DNA of 40,314 nt from CAUZFZ01 sp963579025 (GTDB lineage: Bacteria > Planctomycetota > Planctomycetia > Planctomycetales > Planctomycetaceae): positions 1 to 40,314 of the forward strand of contig CAUZFZ010000099.1 of NCBI GenBank assembly GCA_963579025.1, read 5' to 3'. Numbering within the stretch: position 1 is the stretch's first letter; each line of letters starts with the position of its first letter. Below the pieces are notes generated by a model. That model was not told the origin of the DNA. It did no database searches and was given only the letters and a program-made list of their open reading frames with translations. A program made the translations under genes and the position numbers. Below are positions 33,431-40,314 of the stretch, piece after piece.

Positions 33431-34113
33431 CAGTAGAAACGTTCAATCTCGATGCCCCGGCGAACTTTCGCGGGCTTCATCCGGACTTGCCGATCACGGT
33501 CTATCATCGCCACTTGCCTCACTGGCGGCAGGAAGGCGCGAGCTACTTCGTCACCTTCCGATTGGGCGACTCCCTGCCACAATCAAAACTGCAACTTCTA
33601 AAATGCATTCGGGAAGAATGGGAGCGAACTTATTCACACCCGCGCGATGATGAAGCATGGACGGCATACGCCCGAGAGATCACGACTTCCGCCGAACGGT
33701 GGTTGGATGAAGGCTTTGGCGTTTGTCACTTTCGCGAGCGGCGTTGGTGTGAAGACTTGCGCGAACGACTCCATCACTTTCAGGACCAACGGTATTTCCT
33801 CTCGTGCTGGGCGATCATGCCCAATCATTGCCATGCGGTGATTCAGCCATTCGACGATTACGCGCTGGAAGATTTGCTCGGAGCGATGAAAGGTGTAGCA
33901 GCCCGGCATATCAATGCTGCGTTAGGAACAAACGGTGCGATTTGGGAAGAGGAAAGTTATGACCGAATCGTTCGCGATGAAGAGCACTTGTGGCGAGTCA
34001 TCCAATACATCGGGCGGAATCCGCAAAAGGCCGGTCTAGCTGATGAAGTAGAATGGCGGCGTTGGATACACCCTGATTGGGAGTCCGTAAGATGGCGATT
34101 CGTTGACGAATAA
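33427..34113 (+). CDS. REP-associated tyrosine transposase (RAYT; IS200/IS605-like Y1 family)
   Basis: 228 residues. The N-terminal block HRHLPHWRQEGASYFVTFRL and the central motif CWAIMPNHCHAVIQP identify the Y1/RAYT family; His134 and His136 (H-C-H) form the HUH metal-binding motif. Tyr178 in EESYDRIVRDEEHLWRVIQY is the likely catalytic tyrosine, followed by the family's YIGRNPQKAGL. RAYTs are single-copy, domesticated relatives of IS200 transposases that recognise REP hairpins preceded by a GTAG-type tetranucleotide and cleave single strands. The gene is complete and lies between REP pairs D and E (4 and 18 bases away). There is no clear ribosome binding site; the ATG overlaps the cytochrome stop, so it may be translated by coupling. 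Confidence 0.92.
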   Translation: MTVETFNLDAPANFRGLHPDLPITVYHRHLPHWRQEGASYFVTFRLGDSLPQSKLQLLKCIREEWERTYSHPRDDEAWTAYAREITTSAERWLDEGFGVCHFRERRWCEDLRERLHHFQDQRYFLSCWAIMPNHCHAVIQPFDDYALEDLLGAMKGVAARHINAALGTNGAIWEEESYDRIVRDEEHLWRVIQYIGRNPQKAGLADEVEWRRWIHPDWESVRWRFVDE

Positions 34114-34131
34114 CTGTAACGCGGCGCGAAT

Positions 34132-34193
34132 GTAGGACAGGCACTCCTGCCCGTCCCGTGATGTGGATGGACGGGCAAGAGTGCCCGTCCTAC
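34132..34193. repeat. Inverted REP pair E, between the RAYT gene and the module 2 DUF1552 gene
   Basis: Left REP 34132-34155 (GTAG, GACAGGCA with one stem mismatch, CTCC, TGCCCGTC), spacer 14 bases, right REP 34170-34193 (GACGGGCA, AGAG, TGCCCGTC, CTAC). It ends a few bases before GAAGGAA, the ribosome binding site of the DUF1552 gene, the same arrangement as pair B in module 1. Confidence 0.92.
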
Positions 34194-34210
34194 CTACGAA
34201 GGAACGAAAC

Positions 34211-35554
34211 ATGGCACAGAAATCCTGGCACCTGAATCGACGTGAGCTGCTTCGTGGTGGCGGCATCGCTTTGGCGCTGCCGCTATTGAACAGCATGAGC
34301 TGGGCCAAAGCCGCAGCGGGCAAGGAAGTGCCAAGGCGGATGGTCGTCAGCTATATCTCCTACGGCGTGTACGAGCCCAAAGGCGAAAACGGCAAGCACC
34401 ACGACTGGAACTGGTGGCCCTGCGCAGAGCCGGGCAAGCTGACGTTTAACAAGTCGGCCAAGCCTTTCGAGCCACTTAAGGATTATGTCACCTACCTGCG
34501 CGGGCTGGACCACGCTGGGGGCTACGGCCTGGGCGGGCACAGCAGCGGTGACGTCTTCGCGACGGGTGCCGACATGTCCGGCAGCGAGACGAAGAACAAC
34601 ATCTCCATCGACCAGCTGGCAGCGAAACACCACGGCCACAACACGCGTTACGGATCGCTGGTGATGGGAACCGAGGGCGGCACCGGTTCCTACGGCATGG
34701 CCAAAACCCTGTCGCACTACGGGCCGGGCCGGCCGATCCCTGCGATGCATCGGCCCCAGGAGATCTTCAACCGCTTGTTCCGCCCCTACGCCAACAAGAC
34801 CGTCAACGACGTGCGCGCCGAGCTGAAACGCGAGGCCAGCGTCCTCGACGCGATGATGGAGAACTACAAGCAGTTACACAGCAGCCTCGGCGTTGAAGAC
34901 AAACGCAAGATGGACGAGTACCTCGAAACCGTTCGCGCTCTCGAGCAGCGTGTCGAACGCACCAGCGCCTGGACGCATCAGCCGCTGCCCGACGTCGACA
35001 CCAAGGGACTGAACCTCGAGGCCAGCTACGCCGACCCGGCCGAATACATCCGCTGCATGTACGACCTGCTGTTCCTCGCCCTGCAGACCGACTCGACGCG
35101 CTTCGCCACCTTCATGACCGAGAGCGAGCATTCGACAGGCAACGAGGTCGGCGCGTTTGCGACACGCGTCCTGGGTTACAAAGGCGCGACACACGACATC
35201 GCCCACAAACGCCCGACAGAGTCGGGCCTGTGGGACAACTGGCGCGCTCAGCAACACGCCCGCTTCCTTCAGCGTCTCCGTGACACGCCCGAGGGCGAGG
35301 GCAACATGCTCGACTACAGCGTCGTGCTCTGGGGCTCGGCCCACCCCCACGCCTCGCACAGCACCAGGCAGTATCCGATCCAGATCGCCGGCGGCAACAA
35401 GCTCGGCATGAAGCACGGCAACCTGCACGACTTCCGCAACAGCAAGGAAGACGTGCCGCTGGCCAACCTGTTCGTCTCGATGCTCAACGCTGTGGACGTG
35501 CCGATCGAACGATTCGCCGACAGCACCGGCGCAATGACGGAAGTGCGAGCTTAG
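34211..35554 (+). CDS. DUF1552 protein with Tat signal, module 2
   Basis: 447 residues from ATG 34211, with GAAGGAA 6 bases upstream; a longer frame begins inside REP pair E and is not the real start. The Tat-type signal is LNRRELLRGGGIALALPLLN. Family features: RRMVVSYISYGVYEPKGENG, HDWNWWPCAEPGKL, VTYLRGLDHAGGYGLGGHSS, RLFRPYANKTVNDVRAELKR, VLWGSAHPHASHS and PLANLFVSMLNAVDVPIERF. Codons are richer in C/G at third positions than in the module 1 copy. It is presumably exported and works with the module 2 cytochrome; the role of the family is not known. It is the last gene before the TIR/STAND pair, 237 bases away, a gap in which I see no gene or repeat. Confidence 0.88.
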   Translation: MAQKSWHLNRRELLRGGGIALALPLLNSMSWAKAAAGKEVPRRMVVSYISYGVYEPKGENGKHHDWNWWPCAEPGKLTFNKSAKPFEPLKDYVTYLRGLDHAGGYGLGGHSSGDVFATGADMSGSETKNNISIDQLAAKHHGHNTRYGSLVMGTEGGTGSYGMAKTLSHYGPGRPIPAMHRPQEIFNRLFRPYANKTVNDVRAELKREASVLDAMMENYKQLHSSLGVEDKRKMDEYLETVRALEQRVERTSAWTHQPLPDVDTKGLNLEASYADPAEYIRCMYDLLFLALQTDSTRFATFMTESEHSTGNEVGAFATRVLGYKGATHDIAHKRPTESGLWDNWRAQQHARFLQRLRDTPEGEGNMLDYSVVLWGSAHPHASHSTRQYPIQIAGGNKLGMKHGNLHDFRNSKEDVPLANLFVSMLNAVDVPIERFADSTGAMTEVRA

Positions 35555-35791
35555 TCGTGGCTGGGAAGCCGCAGATTCCAGTCGAGGTCGTTCGAAGGCC
35601 TGTATCGTCGGATGCATGGCGAATGTTCTGTTGAGCATTGTCCACTGCTGCTGGAATGCTCGTAATCCGGCGCATCGACTGGCAGAATGCATGGACTGTT
35701 CAGGTGTGTGATTGACGCAATTCGTCATCAGTAGCGTTTTCTGCTGCTGTCGCCAGTTCGGACTGACTCCAGATTGATCAGAGGACGTGCG

Positions 35792-37084
35792 ATGCCACCC
35801 GATTCGGGCCGAGTGTTTCTGTGTCACAACAGCAGAGACAAGCCGGCAGTGCGACGCCTGCGGGAACTGCTGGATGCCAATGGCATTGAAACGTGGATCG
35901 ACGAATGCGAATTGGGGGCAGGCACGGGCTGGCAGGGTGATCTCGGGCAGGCCTTGATTGCGGCTCCCGCAGTCATCATTTGCTTTGGGCCTCACAACAC
36001 CGGTCCGTGGCAGGACGACGAAATCGCGTTGATTGTCCAGGAGCGAAAGAAAACAGACGCCACTGTGATCCCGCTGATCCTGCCCTCCTGCGGAGACATC
36101 GAGCCTGAGATTCCTTTGTTCCTCCGTTTGTTTCAGTGCATCGACTTGCGGCTGGACGAGATCGAAGCTGATCCGTTTGGCCGGCTGCTGAGTGCGATTG
36201 ATTCCCGCGAGGCCATCGGCCATCACCGGCCGACCGTGCTGACGATGGGCAGGCTGGACGATGCCTCATCGGACGAGGCACGTCAGCGAGTGACCAGCTA
36301 CTGCCACGATGTTCTGCATCGAGTCCGCCACATCGATCCGACCGGTGCACTGTTTGAGCAGTCGCTGATGTCTGCACTGGACAATGCCGATGTGCTCGTG
36401 ACAACGCTGTCACTCGATTCGTTCGACGCGTTTGGTGATTTCGACAACGGAGTCGCTCCGGCAGCATGCCAGTTTGCAACGCAGGCCGGTGTTGAGGTCA
36501 TCCAGTGGCGTGCCGAGAACCTGAAGATTCCAACGGCAGGGCCATTGGCCGACAGCTTTCGGTCAACGGACATCGAGACCTGTCTGACATTCCAACTTGC
36601 CCAGCACGTGACGCAAACGGCGCAGTCTCATTTCGCGGAACGCCAACACGCCGCTGTTCAGGACCCTCCGGCTGTCGGTGAGGCCGCCGATCGAAAACGG
36701 ACCGTGCTCGGTTTTCCCCGCAACGGAAAGCCGTTCGCACGACAGATTGCCGGCGAGCTGAAGGACAGTCAGATTCGCTGCGACTCACTCGGCGAATGGG
36801 ACCGCGTCGCCACGCGGTTGAAGAAGGATCATTCAGCCTACGACGCGCTGGTCGTCATTCTGAACGGTGACGACGACTGGCTTGACGAATGTTCGGCGTG
36901 GCTCGATGAGATGGAAATCAACAGTGTCGACGCGCTGCCGCCGATCGGAGCCTACTGTCATAAGTCAGAAGACGATCTCGACGCCGATCCTGTTCCCTTT
37001 GATCTGGAACAGTTTCAGGAGTACTTCGGGAGGAAAGACCTTCAAAAGCTGGCCGATCGCATCTCGAATGGAGGTGACGCCTGA
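35792..37084 (+). CDS. TIR-domain protein paired with a STAND ATPase
   Basis: 430 residues from ATG 35792, with AGAGGA 7 bases upstream; a TTG start at 35774 is less likely. The TIR domain (about 6-130) opens VFLCHNSRDKPAVRRLRELL and has WIDECELGAGTGW, where Glu40 aligns with the catalytic Glu of NAD-cleaving TIRs, then VIICFGPHNTGPWQDDEI. Many bacterial TIR domains hydrolyse NAD+ or make cyclic ADP-ribose-type signals in defence. The remaining 300 residues are unassigned: one alpha/beta part (about 150-265, DALVTTLSLDSF-like) and another (about 300-415: KRTVLGFPRNGKPFARQIAG, YDALVVILNGDDDWLDE). The latter two look like flavodoxin- or TIR-related receiver folds. The stop overlaps the next ATG by one base (TGATG), so the two proteins are made together. 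Confidence 0.85.
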   Translation: MPPDSGRVFLCHNSRDKPAVRRLRELLDANGIETWIDECELGAGTGWQGDLGQALIAAPAVIICFGPHNTGPWQDDEIALIVQERKKTDATVIPLILPSCGDIEPEIPLFLRLFQCIDLRLDEIEADPFGRLLSAIDSREAIGHHRPTVLTMGRLDDASSDEARQRVTSYCHDVLHRVRHIDPTGALFEQSLMSALDNADVLVTTLSLDSFDAFGDFDNGVAPAACQFATQAGVEVIQWRAENLKIPTAGPLADSFRSTDIETCLTFQLAQHVTQTAQSHFAERQHAAVQDPPAVGEAADRKRTVLGFPRNGKPFARQIAGELKDSQIRCDSLGEWDRVATRLKKDHSAYDALVVILNGDDDWLDECSAWLDEMEINSVDALPPIGAYCHKSEDDLDADPVPFDLEQFQEYFGRKDLQKLADRISNGGDA

Positions 37085-40000
37085 TGCACGCCTCTCAACG
37101 AAGTGCTTCGGACGCATTCGATCTTCCACCACGCCCGTATCCCGGACTGCGTCCATTCCGGACGGATGAGCAGGCGATCTTCTTCGGACGACGTCGTCAG
37201 TTCGTCCGCATGCTCAACATTCTGAAGCGGCAGCATTTCCTGGCCGTGGTCGGTACCAGCGGCTGCGGTAAGTCGTCGCTGGTCAAAGCCGGTCTGTTGC
37301 CCGAACTGACCAACCCGCGGTTCCGTGTTGGTGAGACAGACAAGGATTGGGTGCATGTGGTCGCCCGTCCTGGCGGAGGCCCTTACCGCAACCTGGCTGC
37401 CAAACTGGCCGCGACGCCGTTCGAGCGAGCAAAGACCGACCCGGCCTGGAAAAATGTCGTTGACGGTCTGAATGAAATCGATACCGGTCAGGTGGAACGA
37501 CGTCTGCGCGCGGGTTCGAACGGACTCGTCGATGCGATCTACAGCGTGCCGGGGATGGCCTCTCGCAACGTGCTGATTGTGATCGACCAGTTCGAGGAGA
37601 TCTTTCGGTTCGGCGACACATCCCGCACGAGCATCAGCGAACTGGAACGCACCGGTCTTCACGACGATGCTCTGGCCTTTGTGAACACGCTGCTGTCTGC
37701 GGTCGACGAACAGCATCCGAATATCTACGTGGCGATCACGATGCGGTCCGACAGTCTCGGCCGCTGCGACCTGTTCCACAGACTGCCGGAGGCGATTACA
37801 CGCTGCCAGTTTCTGCCGCCCCGCATGACGAAGCCGCAGTTACTGGATGCCATCCGCGGGCCACTGCAGGCCTACGACAGCACGATCGATGATGCGGTTG
37901 TATCGGATCTGCTGGAAGCCATGGGCGACCGACAGGATCAATTGCCCGTCGTCCAGCATGCACTCGCACAACTGTGGGAGTTCGCTTCCGCAGGCAAAGC
38001 GAAAGATGCGCCGCGTCACATCACGAAGTCACATGCGGACCGATGCCGGTCAACGCACGACAGCAGAGGCAGGCACGAACGGCTGGCGTGGGTGTCGGAC
38101 GCCATTTCAACACATGCCGACTCGATCCTGGATTCACTGTCTGACAACGTTTCGAATGAAACGCGTCGACTGCGGGAGCACATTGCAAGAGTGCTGTTCT
38201 GTGCTCTCACCCAGATCGACAACAACGAAGAGCCGGAACGACGGTTGTCGAGTGTGAGGGAGGTGGCTTCATACGTCTTCGACACAGACCTGGGCTCCAC
38301 GCCTGAGCCAGAACATCTGGCTGCGGTCGGCGCCGTTGTCGAGGAGTTCGCAGCTGAGGGCGACAATTTCATTTTTCAGTCAACCACGACTGGTGGAAAG
38401 GAAGCGCTGGACGTCAGTCACGAGAGTCTCCTGCGACAATGGCAGACCTTCCGCAACTGGTTGAGCGACGAGCAGAAGTCGGCCGCAGACTTCCGCAGAC
38501 TGCGGGATGCGGCGCTGGCCTACGAACGCATGATTGATGGCAAGCGTCAGGGCGATCTGTTGCCGCCGGCCACGCTGGAGTCTTTGGAGACGTGGTGGGA
38601 CCGGGAGATGCCGACGGCAGCCTGGGCCGGCCGGTATTCCGCTGAGCCGCATGATTTCACTCTCGCTCGTGAGTTTCTCAGGACCAGCCGCACTGCCGAG
38701 AACAAACGCAAAGAGGCGGAGCGTCAGGCGCGGCGTGACAGGCAGCGACTGGAACGTGAGGCACGCCAGGCCGAAGAACGACGCCTGAAGGCGGAAGCTG
38801 AGGCCGCAAAGCAGCTTGCAGCCGAACAGGAGGCGAAGGCACGCAGCAGGCGACGGTGGCTCGTTGGTGTCTGGACGGTCGCAATTCTTGCCGTTGTGGC
38901 AAGCGGCGTGGCGATCTGGTTTGCCAGGGCAGCACAGGATGCGCAGGCGACCGCTGAGAAGGCGGGGGCGGATGCACTCAAAGAGAAGCAGAAGGCAGAT
39001 GACAACGCAGAACTGGCTGAGAAGCAGAAACAAGTGGCGGTGAAACAGACAATACGCGCCACACAGGCGGAAAAACGCGCTGTCAGCCAGAAGCGGCGGA
39101 TCGAAAAGCTGCTGTATGTCAATCAGATCCGATTCGCGGAGAGCGCATGGGAACGGGGCGACGTGACCGAAGCATGGAGCCATTTGAACGCGTCCCAGTG
39201 GAATCGGCGACATTGGGAACATGACTATCTCTACTCAAAGTTCACGGCGGCCCAAACCACACTGCAAGGACACACGAACTCGGTGTTGAGCGTGAGTTTC
39301 AGCCCTGACGGTGAGCGGATCGTCAGCGGCAGCTTGGACAACACGTTGAAGGTGTGGGATGCGGAGACCGGCCAGGAGACGCTCACACTGAAAGGACACT
39401 CAGGTCCGGTCTGGAGCGTGAGTTTCAGCCCTGACGGTGAGCGGATCGTCAGCGGCAGCTTTGACAACACGTTGAAGGTGTGGGATGCGGAGACCGGCCA
39501 GGAGACGCTCACACTGAAAGGACACTCAGAACCGGTGTTGAGCGTGAGTTTCAGCCCTGACGGTGAGCGGATCGTCAGCGGCAGCGATGACAACACGTTG
39601 AAGGTGTGGGATGCGGAGACCGGCCAGGAGACGCTCACACTGAAAGGACACACGGACCCGGTCAGGAGCGTGAGTTTCAGCCCAGACGGTGAGCGGATCG
39701 TCAGCGGCAGCTTGGACAACACGTTGAAGGTGTGGGATACGGAGACCGGCCAGGAGACGCTCACACTGAAAGGACACACGGACCCGGTCACGAGCGTGAG
39801 TTTCAGCCCTGACGGTGAGCGGATCGTCAGCGGCAGCGATGACAACACGTTGAAGGTGTGGGATGCGGAGACCGGCCAGGAGACGCTCACACTGAAAGGA
39901 CACACGAGGTCGGTCAGGAGCGTGAGTTTCAGCCCTGACGGTGAGCGGATCGTCAGCGGCAGCTATGACAACACGTTGAAGGTGTGGGATGCGGAGACCG

Positions 40001-40314
40001 GCCAGGAGACGCTCACACTGAAAGGACACACGGACTGGGTCACGAGCGTGAGTTTCAGCCCTGACGGTGAGCGGATCGTCAGCGGCAGCTTGGACAACAC
40101 GTTGAAGGTGTGGGATGCGGAGACCGGCCAGGAGACGCTCACACTGAAAGGACACACGGACCCGGTCACGAGCGTGAGTTTCAGCCCTGACGGTGAGCGG
40201 ATCGTCAGCGGCAGCGATGACAACACGTTGAAGGTGTGGGATGCGGAGACCGGCCAGGAGACGCTCACACTGAAAGGACACACGGACTGGGTCAGGAGCG
40301 TGAGTTTCAGCCCT
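37084..40314 (+). CDS. STAND NTPase with transmembrane helix and WD40 repeats (NLR-like; 3' end outside window)
   Basis: The frame from ATG 37084 is open to the last base (1077 codons). The nSTAND1-type ATPase starts PYPGLRPFRTDEQAIFFGR and has Walker A GTSGCGKS (57-64) and Walker B VLIVIDQFEEIF (163-174). DVSHESLLRQW (443-453) marks the winged-helix end of the ATPase module. Arg/Glu/Ala-rich coiled coil (about 538-590) leads to one transmembrane helix (about 592-613, LVGVWTVAILAVVASGVAIW), then more coiled coil (to about 675) and the hinge SQWNRRHWEHDYLYSKF. From about residue 728 come WD40 repeats of exactly 42 residues, eight complete plus the start of a ninth. STAND proteins sense a ligand through repeats, oligomerise on ATP and recruit effectors. 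The coupled TIR protein is the probable effector. Confidence 0.9.
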   Translation, partial: MHASQRSASDAFDLPPRPYPGLRPFRTDEQAIFFGRRRQFVRMLNILKRQHFLAVVGTSGCGKSSLVKAGLLPELTNPRFRVGETDKDWVHVVARPGGGPYRNLAAKLAATPFERAKTDPAWKNVVDGLNEIDTGQVERRLRAGSNGLVDAIYSVPGMASRNVLIVIDQFEEIFRFGDTSRTSISELERTGLHDDALAFVNTLLSAVDEQHPNIYVAITMRSDSLGRCDLFHRLPEAITRCQFLPPRMTKPQLLDAIRGPLQAYDSTIDDAVVSDLLEAMGDRQDQLPVVQHALAQLWEFASAGKAKDAPRHITKSHADRCRSTHDSRGRHERLAWVSDAISTHADSILDSLSDNVSNETRRLREHIARVLFCALTQIDNNEEPERRLSSVREVASYVFDTDLGSTPEPEHLAAVGAVVEEFAAEGDNFIFQSTTTGGKEALDVSHESLLRQWQTFRNWLSDEQKSAADFRRLRDAALAYERMIDGKRQGDLLPPATLESLETWWDREMPTAAWAGRYSAEPHDFTLAREFLRTSRTAENKRKEAERQARRDRQRLEREARQAEERRLKAEAEAAKQLAAEQEAKARSRRRWLVGVWTVAILAVVASGVAIWFARAAQDAQATAEKAGADALKEKQKADDNAELAEKQKQVAVKQTIRATQAEKRAVSQKRRIEKLLYVNQIRFAESAWERGDVTEAWSHLNASQWNRRHWEHDYLYSKFTAAQTTLQGHTNSVLSVSFSPDGERIVSGSLDNTLKVWDAETGQETLTLKGHSGPVWSVSFSPDGERIVSGSFDNTLKVWDAETGQETLTLKGHSEPVLSVSFSPDGERIVSGSDDNTLKVWDAETGQETLTLKGHTDPVRSVSFSPDGERIVSGSLDNTLKVWDTETGQETLTLKGHTDPVTSVSFSPDGERIVSGSDDNTLKVWDAETGQETLTLKGHTRSVRSVSFSPDGERIVSGSYDNTLKVWDAETGQETLTLKGHTDWVTSVSFSPDGERIVSGSLDNTLKVWDAETGQETLTLKGHTDPVTSVSFSPDGERIVSGSDDNTLKVWDAETGQETLTLKGHTDWVRSVSFSP
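39268..40314 (+). repeat. Tandem 126-base WD40-coding repeats, eight full units and a partial ninth
   Basis: Units start (GGA-CAC, Gly-His) at 39268 and every 126 bases after that, to 40276. Units at 39772 and 40150 are identical over 126 bases. Differences between units fall in codons 3, 4, 5, 7 and 23 after the Gly, plus one Ala-to-Thr at codon 32 in the fourth unit. Only two synonymous differences are seen (Val6 GTG/GTC and Pro13 CCT/CCA). The array continues past the window. Confidence 0.95.

Larger units (their letters stand above)
33362..34193 (+). mobile_element. REP-RAYT-REP unit (REPtron-like)
   Basis: The transposase gene together with its two flanking inverted REP pairs forms one compact unit of 832 bases. 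No longer terminal inverted repeats or target-site duplications were identified, which agrees with the Y1 mechanism. It is placed exactly at the cytochrome/DUF1552 junction, where module 1 has only a single REP pair. Confidence 0.75.

Noticed and set aside
26170..34193. The five hairpin pairs as a CRISPR array or as plain terminators
   Set aside because: They are kilobases apart, have inverted internal symmetry and no unique spacers, and two are inside coding sequence, so neither explanation fits; the GTAG foot and adjacent RAYT identify REPs.
34163..34210. Upstream start giving a DUF1552 protein beginning MDGRARVPVLP
   Set aside because: These residues come from REP pair E; ATG 34211 has a GAAGGAA ribosome binding site and begins the Tat signal.
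34874..36226. 450-codon open frame on the minus strand
   Set aside because: It lies antisense to the DUF1552 and TIR genes, spans their intergenic gap, has no recognisable motif and arises from G/C-rich third positions of the real genes.
38025..38115. Possible compensated frameshift in the STAND gene (basic stretch before AISTHADSILDSL)
   Set aside because: The region is unusual and somewhat longer than expected, but the frame stays open through it and homology resumes in the same frame, so an insertion in the loop is simpler.
39231..40283. Long repetitive minus-strand frames (225 and 251 codons)
   Set aside because: They are reverse-strand readings of the 126-base WD40 units; the plus-strand STAND frame explains the sequence fully.

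Overview
The window looks like a chromosome segment from a member of the Planctomycetota. The evidence is family content: planctomycete-type cytochrome c proteins with DUF1592/1588/1585-type regions, Tat-dependent DUF1501 and DUF1552 proteins, DUF1080 proteins, many secreted carbohydrate esterases, a XylR/AraC-type regulator, and a STAND-WD40 protein. The DNA is moderately GC-rich. No rRNA, tRNA or CRISPR array was seen.

Layout. 1-2.8 kb: the tail of an unknown gene, a LOG-family nucleotide hydrolase, a scar made of a P-type ATPase N-terminus joined to the C-terminus of an ISL3-type transposase, and an orphan E2 acyltransferase. 2.8-6.4 kb: a DUF1080 protein divergent from an MFS transporter, then an exported protein of unknown function. 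6.7-12.2 kb: a co-directional block for extracellular carbohydrate or ester breakdown (sialate O-acetylesterase, two serine hydrolases, a DUF5060/DUF4038-type glycosidase). 12.2-22.2 kb: two large minus-strand secreted repeat proteins (HEAT; PQQ plus LRR), then DUF1501, Sel1 and a second sialate O-acetylesterase on the plus strand. 22.3-35.6 kb: a XylR-type regulator divergent from two successive versions of one three-gene module, SASA esterase - planctomycete cytochrome - DUF1552. 35.8 kb to the end: a TIR gene coupled to a STAND ATPase gene that runs off the window.

Two systems stand out. (1) A REP/RAYT system: a REP-associated tyrosine transposase gene (33427-34113) lies between two inverted REP pairs. 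Three more pairs lie nearby. Each REP is a GTAG-type tetranucleotide followed by an 8-bp stem and 4-nt loop. Two pairs sit in frame inside cytochrome genes, and a third supplies the C-terminus and stop codon of one of them. Cytochrome/DUF1552 junctions carry a REP pair in both modules.

(2) An NLR-like two-gene system: a TIR protein overlaps by one base (TGATG) a STAND ATPase with a transmembrane helix and at least eight nearly identical 42-residue WD40 repeats. The repeats differ almost only at four or five surface-type positions. This is the pattern expected of a diversifying recognition domain kept homogeneous by recombination, resembling fungal HET-E/HET-D incompatibility proteins.

Most secreted proteins start with a signal peptide or Tat signal, and many starts have a clear GGAG/GAGG-type ribosome binding site. 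I used that to correct over-extended reading frames.
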